A DNA stretch of 64,000 nucleotides from Pseudomonadota bacterium. GTDB taxonomy: Bacteria > Myxococcota_A > Polyangia > Haliangiales > Haliangiaceae. Where the stretch lies: positions 1-64,000 of the forward strand of contig JAKSDA010000298.1 in assembly GCA_022360315.1 (NCBI GenBank), in the 5' to 3' direction. Of this stretch, positions 46,042 to 54,816 are shown piece after piece; within the stretch, counting starts at the first letter, position 1, and every line of letters begins with the position of its first letter. Below the pieces are notes generated by a model. The model made no database searches. It saw only the letters and a program-made list of their open reading frames with translations, and was not told the origin of the DNA. The position numbers and the translations under genes were made by a program.

Positions 46042-46401
46042 ATGCGCATCGAAATCCGCGATCAAAAACTGGGTATCAGCAAAGAATTTCGCACCAAAAC
46101 CGTCGACCGACTGCAACTGGCTGTGGGGCGGTTCGGTCCGGACCTCCCCCGTGTCGTCGTCAGGTACAGTGATCTCAACGGTCCACGCGGGGGGGTGGAT
46201 AAATGCTGCCGTATCGCGTTGCACACTGTGGGCTTCGGAACCGTCGTGGCCGAGGGAGTGGGCAGCAACCTGTCCAGTGCTCTGGCCAGGGCCTCGGACC
46301 GGGCGAGTAGAGCGATGTCCCGAGTACGGGCCCGGGCCCAGTTCAGGAAAAGAGTTCGTTTCGCGCCGCTTGTGAGATGGCCACAACCGCTGGGTTCTTG
46401 A
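46042..46401 (+). CDS. ribosome hibernation (HPF/RaiA)-like protein
   Basis: A 119-residue small protein. It begins MRIEIRDQKLGISKEFRTKT and contains the strand VVVRYSDLNGPRGGVDKCCR, characteristic of HPF-like proteins of Myxococcota and relatives; the basic C-terminus (SRVRARAQFRKRVRF) would bind rRNA. ATG 46042 with AAGGAG 12 bases upstream. Related HPF proteins hibernate ribosomes in stress. Its last 59 bases overlap the 3' end of convergent nhaR. Confidence 0.75.
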   Translation: MRIEIRDQKLGISKEFRTKTVDRLQLAVGRFGPDLPRVVVRYSDLNGPRGGVDKCCRIALHTVGFGTVVAEGVGSNLSSALARASDRASRAMSRVRARAQFRKRVRFAPLVRWPQPLGS

Positions 46402-47242
46402 TACGCCGCTCCACAGTAATGGCGTAAAAGCGCTCTATGACCTCCTCGGTATAGCCGATGATGCGCACGTCGTAGCGGGATGAAATCTCGTCGGCGATGG
46501 CGCTGGGGCCGGCAAAAACCCCCTCGCCTTGCTGGCCGAATACCTTGAGAAGTGCACTGTCTTCGAACTCGGCCACTACCCGCGGGTGGATGTCGTGGCT
46601 ATCCATCCAGTGGTCCAAACCGCGGCGCAACAGGGTATTATCCGTGGGCAAGAGCATGGGGGCACCGTTGAGTGAGTGGGGAAAGCCACGCCGGTGCTTG
46701 CGCGCCAATTCGGGAACAGCAAAGAAGGTGAGACCACATTCGCCCAAGAGGTGATTAAATGCCTTGATCTTCATCGGCCCGGCAATGGGCTGGTCGGCCA
46801 GTACCAGATCGAGACCCTGCACCGATAATTCGGCCAACAAACGCTCGGTTTTATCCTCTTTGCACACAATCTGCAGCGGTTCATCCAAAGCCAGGGCCGG
46901 ACGCAAGAGGCGGTGCGTGATCAATTTGGGCATCACGTCGGCGATGCCCACGTGTAGGACCAATGGCCGGCCACTGGGCCGGCCACCGAGGGTATCCATC
47001 AGTTCGCGGCCCAGGGAGAAGATCTCGTCGGCGTAGCGGTACACCACCTGACCAACCTCGCTCAAAACCAAGTTGCGCCCTGACCGATTGAATAGCTTCT
47101 CGCCGAGGGAATCTTCCAGGGTGCGGATCTGTCCACTGATGGTTGGTTGGGCCAAACGTAGCTTCTGGCTGGCACTGGCGATGGTGCCCTCTTTGGCGAC
47201 CATCCAGAAATACATTAAATGGTGATAATTGAGCCACTGCAT
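46343..47242 (-). CDS. nhaR: LysR-family activator NhaR
   Basis: A 299-residue LysR-type regulator very like E. coli NhaR (301 residues), the Na+-responsive activator of nhaA. The helix-turn-helix region is NYHHLMYFWMVAKEGTIASA, followed by KLRLAQPTISGQIRTLEDSL; E. coli has the same NYxHLxYFW start, which supports ATG 47242. The effector domain is conserved (GLDLVLADQPIAGPMKIKAF, LLGECGLTFFA). It lies between the permease gene (divergent) and the mrp operon, so it likely regulates the antiporter, not nhaA. Confidence 0.9.
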   Translation of the reverse strand: MQWLNYHHLMYFWMVAKEGTIASASQKLRLAQPTISGQIRTLEDSLGEKLFNRSGRNLVLSEVGQVVYRYADEIFSLGRELMDTLGGRPSGRPLVLHVGIADVMPKLITHRLLRPALALDEPLQIVCKEDKTERLLAELSVQGLDLVLADQPIAGPMKIKAFNHLLGECGLTFFAVPELARKHRRGFPHSLNGAPMLLPTDNTLLRRGLDHWMDSHDIHPRVVAEFEDSALLKVFGQQGEGVFAGPSAIADEISSRYDVRIIGYTEEVIERFYAITVERRIKNPAVVAISQAARNELFS

Positions 47243-47283
47243 AGCGATCTCATTCATTCGGTTACGTCGAAGGATTGACAAGA

Positions 47284-47294
47284 AATTATCGATT
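47284..47294. promoter_or_regulatory. second AATTATCGATT motif, nhaR/permease divergent promoter
   Basis: This matches 45895-45905 exactly. The whole intergenic region between the nhaR start (47242) and the permease start (47320) is about 77 bases, so both promoters must overlap here. Confidence 0.3.
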
Positions 47295-47319
47295 AGACCT
47301 AAGTAACCCAGTGGCTACT

Positions 47320-49146
47320 ATGACATGGATGGCATTTCGCCGCCTGGACAAAAAGCTTACCTTCTTCGATGTCTATGCGATCAGTACCGGGGCCATGTTC
47401 AGCTCTGGTTTTTTCTTGCTGCCCGGAATTGCATTTGCCGAGGCGGGCCACGCTGTCGTGCTGGCCTACCTGTGCGCCGGGCTGCTCATCATTCCCGCGA
47501 TGTTGAGCGTGGCCGAGCTGTCCACGGCGATGCCCCGAGCCGGGGGGGCGTATTTTTTTCTCGACCGGGCTCTCGGGCCCGTGGCCGGGACGATCGGTGG
47601 TCTGGGCACGTGGATGGCCATGATCCTCAAGACTGCATTCGCCTTTGTCGGGGTGGGTGCGTATTTGCGTCTCTTTCTCGACGTTCCAATCACCGCAGTG
47701 GCTATTGCGCTCACCCTGGCATTTACGGCGGTCAATATCGTTGGTGCCAAAGAAACCAGCGGACTGCAGCGGGTGTTGGTGGGCGCGCTCGTCGGTATCC
47801 TGACCGTCTTCGTAGTCGCTGGCCTGATCGAGATCATCACCAGCGGGGGCGGCCCGGGGGGCAGTATCGGCGAGGTAGTCGGCTCCATGACAGAGGTGGA
47901 TTCTGCCGCATTTCTGGCCACAATTGGCATGGTGTTTGTGTCCTATGCCGGTCTCACCAAAGTGGCCAGCGTGGCAGAAGAAGTACGCGCACCGGGGCGG
48001 GCAATTCCCCGCGGTATGACACACTCGCTGCTCAGCGCCACGGGCATCTACGTGATTGGGGTGCTGGTCATGGTCGTGGTCATCGAGCCCAGCGCACTGC
48101 GCGGCGATCTGACCCCCGTCGCCACCGCGGGACAGGTGGTGCTCGATTGGCTGCCAGCTGGATATATTGCCCTGGGCTTGATCGTAATTGCCGCACTTGC
48201 TGCTTTTCTGTCCACCGGAAATGCCGGGATCATGTCGGCGTCGCGCTATCTCCTGGCCATGGGGCGCGATTCGCTGGTGCCCGGTCGCCTGGCCACAATC
48301 GGACGCTTCGGCACGCCCACAATCGGCATTGTCATCACGTCTGCAGTGGTCGTGCTGTGCGTTGCCACGCTGGACGTGGCCAATCTGGCCAAGCTGGCCA
48401 GTGCCTTTCAGCTGCTGATGTTCTCGCTCATCAACCTGGCCGTCATCGTCATGCGCGAGAGCCGCATCGTCGGCTACGATCCCAGCTACCGAGCACCGCT
48501 CTACCCGTGGCTTCAGATTGCCGGCGCGGTAATTCCCCTGGTGCTCATCGGCGAGCTCGGTCACTTGGCCATTCTATTCACCGCCGCAGTGGTAGCGATG
48601 TGTGTGGCCTGGTATGTCTGGTATGCACGCCATCGAGTACGACGTGCCGGAGCTCTTCTGCACTGGTTTGCTCGCATGGGGCACCAGCGCTTTCCCGGGC
48701 TGGAAAGCGAGCTGCGCACCATTCTACAAGAGCGCGACGGCGAGGCGGTAGACGATCTCATCGCCAATGCCCCACAAGTAGAGGTTCCCGATGGTACCGA
48801 CTTCAACCAGGTGGTAAAGTTGGCCGCTGCTCTGTTGGCCGACGCAGCCGGTGTACCGCGTGCTTCGCTCGCCCAGCAATTTGTCGATGGCACCCGCACC
48901 GGCGAAACTCCGGTGGCCCGGCACGTGGCATTGCCGCACCTGCGCCTTCCGGGTCTGTCCGAACCCCATGTGGTCATGATCCACGCACGCCCTGGCGCCA
49001 CCATTGCGGTGCCGAGGAACGATGCCGAGGTCGCCCACATTCGCAGTTTTTATTTCTTGATCAGCGCAGCTGAGGATCCAGCCCGCCATCTTCGACTGCT
49101 GGCCGGGATCGCCCGCTGGGTCGAACGCACCGGACCATCGATGTGA
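47320..49146 (+). CDS. amino-acid (APC) permease fused to a C-terminal PTS EIIA-like domain
   Basis: A 608-residue protein. The first ~430 residues have 12 helices of the APC superfamily (FDVYAISTGAMFSSGFFLLP, GIAFAEAGHAVVLAYL, AELSTAMPRAGGAYFFLDRA), typical of amino-acid permeases. After a connector, about residues 465-600 form an EIIA type-2-like domain: ALLADAAGVPRASLAQQFVD, then RTGETPVARHVALPHLRLPG with the His of the ALPH motif at about residue 540 and HVVMIHARPGATI. In PTS proteins this His carries the phosphoryl group. ATG 47320 is chosen; a TTG at 47275 and ATG 47329 are alternatives. Confidence 0.88.
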   Translation: MTWMAFRRLDKKLTFFDVYAISTGAMFSSGFFLLPGIAFAEAGHAVVLAYLCAGLLIIPAMLSVAELSTAMPRAGGAYFFLDRALGPVAGTIGGLGTWMAMILKTAFAFVGVGAYLRLFLDVPITAVAIALTLAFTAVNIVGAKETSGLQRVLVGALVGILTVFVVAGLIEIITSGGGPGGSIGEVVGSMTEVDSAAFLATIGMVFVSYAGLTKVASVAEEVRAPGRAIPRGMTHSLLSATGIYVIGVLVMVVVIEPSALRGDLTPVATAGQVVLDWLPAGYIALGLIVIAALAAFLSTGNAGIMSASRYLLAMGRDSLVPGRLATIGRFGTPTIGIVITSAVVVLCVATLDVANLAKLASAFQLLMFSLINLAVIVMRESRIVGYDPSYRAPLYPWLQIAGAVIPLVLIGELGHLAILFTAAVVAMCVAWYVWYARHRVRRAGALLHWFARMGHQRFPGLESELRTILQERDGEAVDDLIANAPQVEVPDGTDFNQVVKLAAALLADAAGVPRASLAQQFVDGTRTGETPVARHVALPHLRLPGLSEPHVVMIHARPGATIAVPRNDAEVAHIRSFYFLISAAEDPARHLRLLAGIARWVERTGPSM

Positions 49147-49178
49147 ATCTCTGCTATGGCACTCACAGATTCATTCAC

Positions 49179-50846
49179 TCATTCCCTGGCCAGAGCGTAA
49201 AGCAGATCGACATATCCCTTTTCGAGGGTAGCCAGGCCGGCGATTTTTGACCCGGATTTCGGCTTGATGACCATGTATTCGTTGGGTCCATGTGCACCGC
49301 TTCCATGGCCGGGCCCGGCCAGCAAAAGAGGCAGACCGAGACGATGGGTGAATTGGTAAAACGGTGCGCTGCCGGCCAGTCGCGGGCTGACCACTACGGG
49401 CAGGTCGTATTTGTTAAAAACCGCAATCCCGGCCTGGATCAGAGAAGTCGACACCGAGGTCTGCGCGGCGGGATAGCCAGATAGCTGCCGGATTGCAATG
49501 TCTTGAAACCGATTGGTGCGAAGGTGCTGGCGAATGCGGGCCAGGGCTTGCTCGGGTTCGATGCCCATCGGCAGACGAGAATCGACCTTGGCGGTAGCCT
49601 TGTGGGGCAAGATAGTTTTCACTCCCACGCCAGAATAGCCACCCCATATACCATTGATATTGAGAGTGGGCATATACAGGTATTCCATGAGAAGGTCGAC
49701 GCCCGTTTTGCCATCGATCCAGCGCTTGACGCCGAGTAACTGTTTTAGCTTGCTACCGTCCCAAGATCGCAATACACCGTTGATCAGGCGTTCTTCTTCA
49801 GCGGTAGGCGGGCGGATACCCTCGTAATACCCGGGGATCGCGATGGTGTTGCCATCGGCCGTGGTCATGGATGCCAGGGCTTGAACCAGTCGCCACGCCG
49901 GAGCATCGACAATAGTCTTGAACGAGCCGTGGATCTCTTTGGTGGTGGGTCCACCGTGGGGACCGCCCAGGGACTCTAACTCGAGATACAGGATTCCCTT
50001 GACCCCGAGATGTACAAATAGGGTGCCATCGGGAAGCTGGGCGTTGTGGGGAAAGATAACGCCGGCGGCGGTCTTGAGACGACGTTCGTAGCGGTCGACG
50101 ATTTCGGGATAATGAGGCGAACCGAGCTCCTCTTCACCCTCGGCCGTGATCATGAGGTTGACCGGCAGAGTACCCGTGACGGCAATTATGGAGGAAATGG
50201 CGTTGAGCAGGGCCCGTTCGGGGCCTTTTTGGTTGCTGGCGCCGCGCGCCATGAGCACAGTACCGAGTGGGTGACTGACCAGATTGCCGGCAAATGGTGG
50301 AGTCTTCCAGTCGCCGGCAATGACTGGCTGTACATCGTACATCATGTAGACCATCAGCGTGCGCGGAGCCCCCGCGTCGAAGTAGCCCCAAACGCCAGGA
50401 TGACCCGACGTGGGAACAATCTCGGCCTCGGTAAAGCCGAGCGCTTTGAAATCATCGCGGACGAGCTCCGCCATCTGACGCACACCGTCGTTTTGCGCAC
50501 TGATGGAACGCTGCCGAACCCAGCGCTGAAGCTGGGCGACATGCTGGTCGATATTGGCGTCGATATGGGCGTAGATGGAAGCGTGATTGCCCCGGTAGGC
50601 CGGAATTGCGGCCGCATCAAACGACTCGGTGGTGGTGAGTCGAAACTGCGGGCGCACCGGCGCCGAGACCATCCGAACGCTCGACTCGCTCGACCCCTGG
50701 CCATTCGTCATCTGGGTCGCTGACATCTGACCAGCCGGAGCAACATGATTCAGCGTTGCATTGTGCGCGGAACGGTCGCTCGTCGTACCGGAACATCCGA
50801 CCGCAATGCTGAATAAGGCGCACAGCGGCGCATATCGGATTTGCAT
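49179..50846 (-). CDS. M20-family metal-dependent hydrolase, lipoprotein
   Basis: A 555-residue exported protein (lipobox AVGCSG, Cys18). M20 motifs are visible but altered: the first ligand region reads MVYMMYDVQPV, where most M20 enzymes have GHYDVQP (His replaced by Met), and ARGASNQKGP replaces RGASDDKGP (bridging Asp to Asn). The catalytic/ligand Glu pair in AEGEEELGSPHY is intact. The dimerisation insert follows. Some M20 subfamilies share these substitutions, so this may be a subfamily trait, not an inactive enzyme. ATG 50846 has AGGAG six bases upstream. Confidence 0.8.
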   Translation of the reverse strand: MQIRYAPLCALFSIAVGCSGTTSDRSAHNATLNHVAPAGQMSATQMTNGQGSSESSVRMVSAPVRPQFRLTTTESFDAAAIPAYRGNHASIYAHIDANIDQHVAQLQRWVRQRSISAQNDGVRQMAELVRDDFKALGFTEAEIVPTSGHPGVWGYFDAGAPRTLMVYMMYDVQPVIAGDWKTPPFAGNLVSHPLGTVLMARGASNQKGPERALLNAISSIIAVTGTLPVNLMITAEGEEELGSPHYPEIVDRYERRLKTAAGVIFPHNAQLPDGTLFVHLGVKGILYLELESLGGPHGGPTTKEIHGSFKTIVDAPAWRLVQALASMTTADGNTIAIPGYYEGIRPPTAEEERLINGVLRSWDGSKLKQLLGVKRWIDGKTGVDLLMEYLYMPTLNINGIWGGYSGVGVKTILPHKATAKVDSRLPMGIEPEQALARIRQHLRTNRFQDIAIRQLSGYPAAQTSVSTSLIQAGIAVFNKYDLPVVVSPRLAGSAPFYQFTHRLGLPLLLAGPGHGSGAHGPNEYMVIKPKSGSKIAGLATLEKGYVDLLYALARE

Positions 50847-51228
50847 GGAGACTCCTGTGTGCGGATGATCGAATCACCAGCCGCCCGGTCGCTGACGCGG
50901 AGCGGCATCCCCGGCGCGGAGCAGCATTGTCCGGCGCGGAGCGGCATTCTATGATAACCCGGCGAGGTTTTTCCGCCTCAATGCTGCAATTCACGAGTAA
51001 GTGCCCAGTCGGGTCCATCGAGGACAAGGCGTCGATGAGGGAGGCCACATGGCCGACAAGCAACGCGGTCATCCGGCGGGCAGGTCGAGCACTATGGGTA
51101 AGGTGGCCAGTCTGAATTGGTATACGTGGCCAGCCTGGCCTGGTAACGGAGACTTGCCGATAAATTAGGCCACCATACTATTCCGGGGCAAAGAATGAGC
51201 AGGCTTACATTTGTGCCAAGTGGGTCGG
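50847..51228. repeat. intergenic region with tandem 20-bp units and degraded dispersed repeat (copy E)
   Basis: At 50867-50893 the stretch GATCGAATCACCAGCCGCCC plus GGTCGCT matches the left end of the dispersed repeat (24 of 27 bases of copy A). It is followed by three imperfect units of about 20 bp starting at 50894, 50913 and 50933 (consensus GGCGCGGAGCRGCATTSTCC). The rest of the region holds no gene that I can support; GTGGCCAG occurs twice around 51102-51131. Confidence 0.55.
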
Positions 51229-51450
51229 CTATGAAGCGATGGCGAGGTCGTCGAGGTCTTCGGGACGGGCCAGAATCAGGCCGTCTCGATCGACGAGATA
51301 CCACCGGGGCGGACGGCCTCCAGCAGCGCGCTCTCGTGCTTGCTTCATGACCTGGACTGCTTTGTACGCACTGTCATACTCGGCGATTTCCACCGCACCG
51401 TCCAGGCTGCGTGCCGGGTGTTCATCGATTTCTACGATCCGATATCCCAT
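51229..51450 (-). CDS. small conserved-looking cytosolic protein, unknown function
   Basis: A 73-residue acidic protein with a GGAGG ribosome-binding site six bases before ATG 51450. The sequence MGYRIVEIDEHPARSLDGAV, then EIAEYDSAYKAVQVMKQARE and WYLVDRDGLILARPEDLDDL looks like a small alpha/beta domain. No family is recognised. It is isolated between the M20 gene and the histidine kinase gene. Confidence 0.6.
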   Translation of the reverse strand: MGYRIVEIDEHPARSLDGAVEIAEYDSAYKAVQVMKQARERAAGGRPPRWYLVDRDGLILARPEDLDDLAIAS

Positions 51451-51938
51451 ACAATCCTCCGCGTCGATGTGTGGACCGAGTTCAAGGCTGAAATATGCCT
51501 TTTGCCAGCACTATTGAGCCAACGAATGGCAGAGCAATACACGTTTAATCACAGTGGCCACACTGTCAAGCCACTACTATTGCAGCAATCGATCGCTACG
51601 GATTAATGAACCCAATCCAACACAATTGATCGCTACGAATTGATCGGCCCAGCACTACAGCGTATCTCAAAAATCGCCAATGGCCAGGCCGGAGATCTGA
51701 GCCGGTTCTTGCTGCACTGTGTCGATCAGATCTGTCCGGATTGTCGGCTCGGCAGGACATCCCGGCCAGGAATGCGAGGCAGAGTTCCTACCCGACAGAG
51801 CGGCCGGCTATACAAAACGGACGTTCCGGCGAGAATGCGCAGCGGAGTGGAGCCGGGTAGACTGACAACTCGCTCATGGCAGACTCTCGGTTACATTCTG
51901 CGCAGTTCCGTACCGGACAGGTGTCCGCTTCGCGTGCG
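51451..51938. repeat. intergenic region with degraded dispersed repeats (C, D)
   Basis: Copy C (51743-51812) aligns with copy A in reverse orientation at about three quarters identity over some 63 ungapped bases (for example GGACATCCCGGCCAGGAATG). Copy D (51819-51857) matches the same core with one gap (CGGACGTTCCGGCGAGAATG). Upstream, two imperfect 21-mers around GATCGCTACGGATT (51591) and GATCGCTACGAATT (51628) repeat each other. The kinase operator lies at 51914-51927. Confidence 0.55.
51914..51927 (+). promoter_or_regulatory. operator palindrome CGGACA-GG-TGTCCG before the histidine kinase
   Basis: CGGACAGGTGTCCG ends 11 bases before the kinase ATG at 51939. The same dyad appears three times near the response-regulator gene (54817-54856). 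Close placement to the start suggests autoregulation of the two-component system (inference). Confidence 0.6.
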
Positions 51939-53189
51939 ATGAAACAGTTGGTGATCTGCCTGGCGGCGCTGACCTTGGCTGGTATTGGCGCGGCTGGTTA
52001 TTGGTTTGCTGCCAACTCTGCAGCTTCCCCTGTGTGGCTTGTTGTGTGGATCAGCGGCGTAACCGCGATCTGGGCAGCGGGCGGGATGGCTTGGTACAGG
52101 CTGCGCGACCACCTGCGTGCCGCTTCTCGTCCGATGGTATTGCCGCACCTCCATACGGAGAAGGCAGACGAGCTGGACAGACTGCGCGAACAAAATGAAT
52201 TGCTCCAAAATGTCATCACTCGCGCCCCTGCAGCGATCATTCTCTGTAACCGCGAAGGCCGGATCACGCTCGCCAACCCATATGCCAATAAGTTACTCCA
52301 CAATGGAAAACCACTCGAAGGCGAAAGGTTTCGGGAAGTCCTCGACCGTCACCCACCCGAACTGCGCGAGGCGATTGGCAGTCCGAGTTTTGTCGTCCTC
52401 GACGACAAGGCACAGCCTCATTCTTATCATGTTTCGTCTCGTAACGTTCTCGCCGATTCAGATAGGTATCAGTTGCATATGCTGCGCAGGGTCACGGATG
52501 AGGTCAATCGCCAGGAAGTCGAGGTGTGGAAGAAAGTGATCCGGGTATTCAGCCACGAGCTCAATAACTCCCTGGCTCCGATGGCATCGCTGATTCACTC
52601 GGCCAGGTTGGTCGCACGCAAGGATGACTGCCACGATAAACTCGACGCGATCTTCGACACTCTGGAAGAACGCGTCACTCACTTGAGCGACTTTCTGGCC
52701 AGTTATGCACGCTTTGCCAAACTGCCAAAACCGGTCAAAAAAAACATCGACTGGAAGCCATTTGTGGCGCAGCTGCAGCATTTGACGCAATTCCATCTGC
52801 GCAGCTCACCGCCGGCCGAGTCGGGTTATTTCGATCCCGCCCAACTCCAACAGGTGTTGCTCAACCTGATCAAAAACGCCCACGAGTCAGGCTCTACAGC
52901 AGCCGAGGTCGAGGTCGATATAGAGCCGACAGGACGCGGAGTGACGATCCGGGTCATGGATCGCGGCAGGGGCATGAGCGAGCAGGGTCTCAGACAGGCC
53001 CACCTGCCATTCTACTCGACCAAGCGTACCGGTACCGGGCTGGGGCTCGCTGTCAGTCGCGACATACTGCTCGCTCACGGCGGTCAGCTCCAACTGCGCA
53101 ACCGCCAAGGAGGGGGGCTCGAGGTCACCTGCTCGCTCCCCGGTGAGCATTACCCCGATCCAGCGGATTGCGCGGAATTTCCCGACTGA
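51939..53189 (+). CDS. NtrB/NtrY-type sensor histidine kinase
   Basis: A 416-residue membrane sensor kinase: two N-terminal helices at about 3-25 and 31-53, a PAS-like domain at about 80-175 (NVITRAPAAIILCNREGRIT), the H-box VFSHELNNSLAPMASLIHSA (His about 206), and an ATPase with DRGRGMSEQGL and GTGLGLAVSRDI. ATG 51939 is preferred because it places the operator just upstream and starts with the membrane helix; ATG 51876 would swallow the operator. It converges with the response regulator gene at 53292-54746. Confidence 0.9.
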   Translation: MKQLVICLAALTLAGIGAAGYWFAANSAASPVWLVVWISGVTAIWAAGGMAWYRLRDHLRAASRPMVLPHLHTEKADELDRLREQNELLQNVITRAPAAIILCNREGRITLANPYANKLLHNGKPLEGERFREVLDRHPPELREAIGSPSFVVLDDKAQPHSYHVSSRNVLADSDRYQLHMLRRVTDEVNRQEVEVWKKVIRVFSHELNNSLAPMASLIHSARLVARKDDCHDKLDAIFDTLEERVTHLSDFLASYARFAKLPKPVKKNIDWKPFVAQLQHLTQFHLRSSPPAESGYFDPAQLQQVLLNLIKNAHESGSTAAEVEVDIEPTGRGVTIRVMDRGRGMSEQGLRQAHLPFYSTKRTGTGLGLAVSRDILLAHGGQLQLRNRQGGGLEVTCSLPGEHYPDPADCAEFPD

Positions 53190-53291
53190 CTTCCTGACCA
53201 ACCTGGAACAGCTGTCCAGCGTTCCCCGCACTGACCTGAAACCTGGCCCAACCCAACCCGGATTATCCTTGCTGCGGCACGGTGGCCGTCG

Positions 53292-54746
53292 TCAGTCGCG
53301 CTTTCGCACAGGGCGGCGTTCGATCGATATGCCCAGCTTATCAATGCGACGATAGAGTGCCTGACGACTGATGCCGAGCGCCCTGGCTGCTTTGGACATC
53401 ACTCCGCCGGCGGCGATGATGGCCTCCTCGATCCGATGCTTCTCTTCGGCGTCCTCGGCGGTCAGCTGTCCTCTATCCAGAGATCTCGGCAAGGAATGCG
53501 CAGTGGAGTTGATGCCCGGCCGAAGCGTCGATTCCCCTCCGATTAAGCCCAGATCGGCCGCAGTGATCGAACGCGCCGCGGCCACGAGGACCGCTCGCTG
53601 CACCCGGTTGCGCAATTCGCGCACATTGCCGGGCCAGGAATGCGCCCGCAATGCGCCAATAGCGTCGTCGCCAAAGGCCCACGGCACGTCGTTGTCGAGC
53701 GGCGAAAACCGGTTCAAGAACGACCTGGCCAGAGGCAGTACATCCTCGCTGCGAGCAGCCAGCGGTGGGATTTTGAGCTCGATAACGCTCAGCCGATAAT
53801 ACAGATCTTCGCGAAACCTCCCCGCCGCAATCGCCGCGTGCAAGTCGGCGTTGGTCGCGCTCAAAATGCGCACGTCCACCTTGCGGGTATCGCTGCTGCC
53901 AAGCCGTTGAAACTCGCCGGTCTCGAGGGCTCGCAACAGCTTCATCTGGCCGCCCGACGATAGGTTGCCGATCTCGTCGAGAAAGAGCGTGCCGCTGTTG
54001 GCCGCCTCGAAGCGTCCAATACGGCGCTTCTGCGCCCCGGTGTACGCTCCGGCTTCAGCACCAAAAAGTTCGGCCTCGAGCAACTCGTCGGGCAGGCCGC
54101 CAGCGTTGACTGTAATGAATGGTGCGGTACAGCGCGGCGAATTGGCCTGTACGAGTTCGGCGAGCTTCTCCTTGCCGGAACCATTTGGGCCGGTGATCAG
54201 TATCGGCGCATCGGACTTGGCAACCGTGAGTGCCAGCGATACGACCGAATGCATGGTGCCGCTCTGGTATACCAGACCACGCAGATCGTACTGTTTCGCC
54301 AGTTGCAAACGCGACTGCGCATCCCCGGTGCGAAGTCTGGCGTTTTCTCTCCGCATAGTGCGCACGCGCAGAAGATCGCGCACCGTGCTGAGCAGCTTGT
54401 CGTCGTCCCACGGCTTGCCGATGTAGTCGTCGGCTCCTTGCTTGATCACCTGGACGGCGGTTTCAACATCTGTCCACGCAGTCATCAATAGAACCGGGAG
54501 GTCGGGATCACGCGCTTTGATGGCGCGAAAAAGCTCGATGCCCTCTCGACCCGATGTTGTATCTGCACGAAAGTTCATGTCGTGAATGACCAGCCCGATG
54601 TCATGGCGCGACAGCGCGGCAAGAGCGCCTTCGGGTGATCTGGCCGCGATGCACCCAATGTCGTGGATCTCGAAGAGTACCGACAATGCGGTGCAGATTG
54701 CTGGGTGGTCGTCGACGACGAGTACTTTGGGCGCACTGGCTGCCAC
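53292..54746 (-). CDS. NtrC-family response regulator
   Basis: A 484-residue regulator: receiver at 8-120 with Asp56 in LVIHDMNF and Lys in IGKPWDD; AAA+ domain at about 165-390 with GPNGSGKEKL and AEAGAYTGAQKRRIGRF (GAYTGA in place of GAFTGA), FLDEIGNLSSGGQMKLLRAL; and a C-terminal Fis-type helix-turn-helix (SKAARALGISRQALYRRI). GAFTGA contacts sigma-54; a Tyr variant is known to be tolerated in some members. Start is GTG 54746 with GAGGAA six bases upstream. Three operator palindromes lie 70-110 bases upstream. Confidence 0.92.
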   Translation of the reverse strand: MAASAPKVLVVDDHPAICTALSVLFEIHDIGCIAARSPEGALAALSRHDIGLVIHDMNFRADTTSGREGIELFRAIKARDPDLPVLLMTAWTDVETAVQVIKQGADDYIGKPWDDDKLLSTVRDLLRVRTMRRENARLRTGDAQSRLQLAKQYDLRGLVYQSGTMHSVVSLALTVAKSDAPILITGPNGSGKEKLAELVQANSPRCTAPFITVNAGGLPDELLEAELFGAEAGAYTGAQKRRIGRFEAANSGTLFLDEIGNLSSGGQMKLLRALETGEFQRLGSSDTRKVDVRILSATNADLHAAIAAGRFREDLYYRLSVIELKIPPLAARSEDVLPLARSFLNRFSPLDNDVPWAFGDDAIGALRAHSWPGNVRELRNRVQRAVLVAAARSITAADLGLIGGESTLRPGINSTAHSLPRSLDRGQLTAEDAEEKHRIEEAIIAAGGVMSKAARALGISRQALYRRIDKLGISIERRPVRKRD

Positions 54747-54816
54747 GAATTCCTCTACATCATCTTGTCGCAGTGTGCTGCGGACGCAATCGCAGATTCA
54801 TTGCGGATAGATCGTC

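Noticed and set aside
47299..48564. Long minus-strand frame opposite the permease gene
   Set aside because: High GC creates long shadow frames; it has no domain and the opposite strand clearly encodes the permease.
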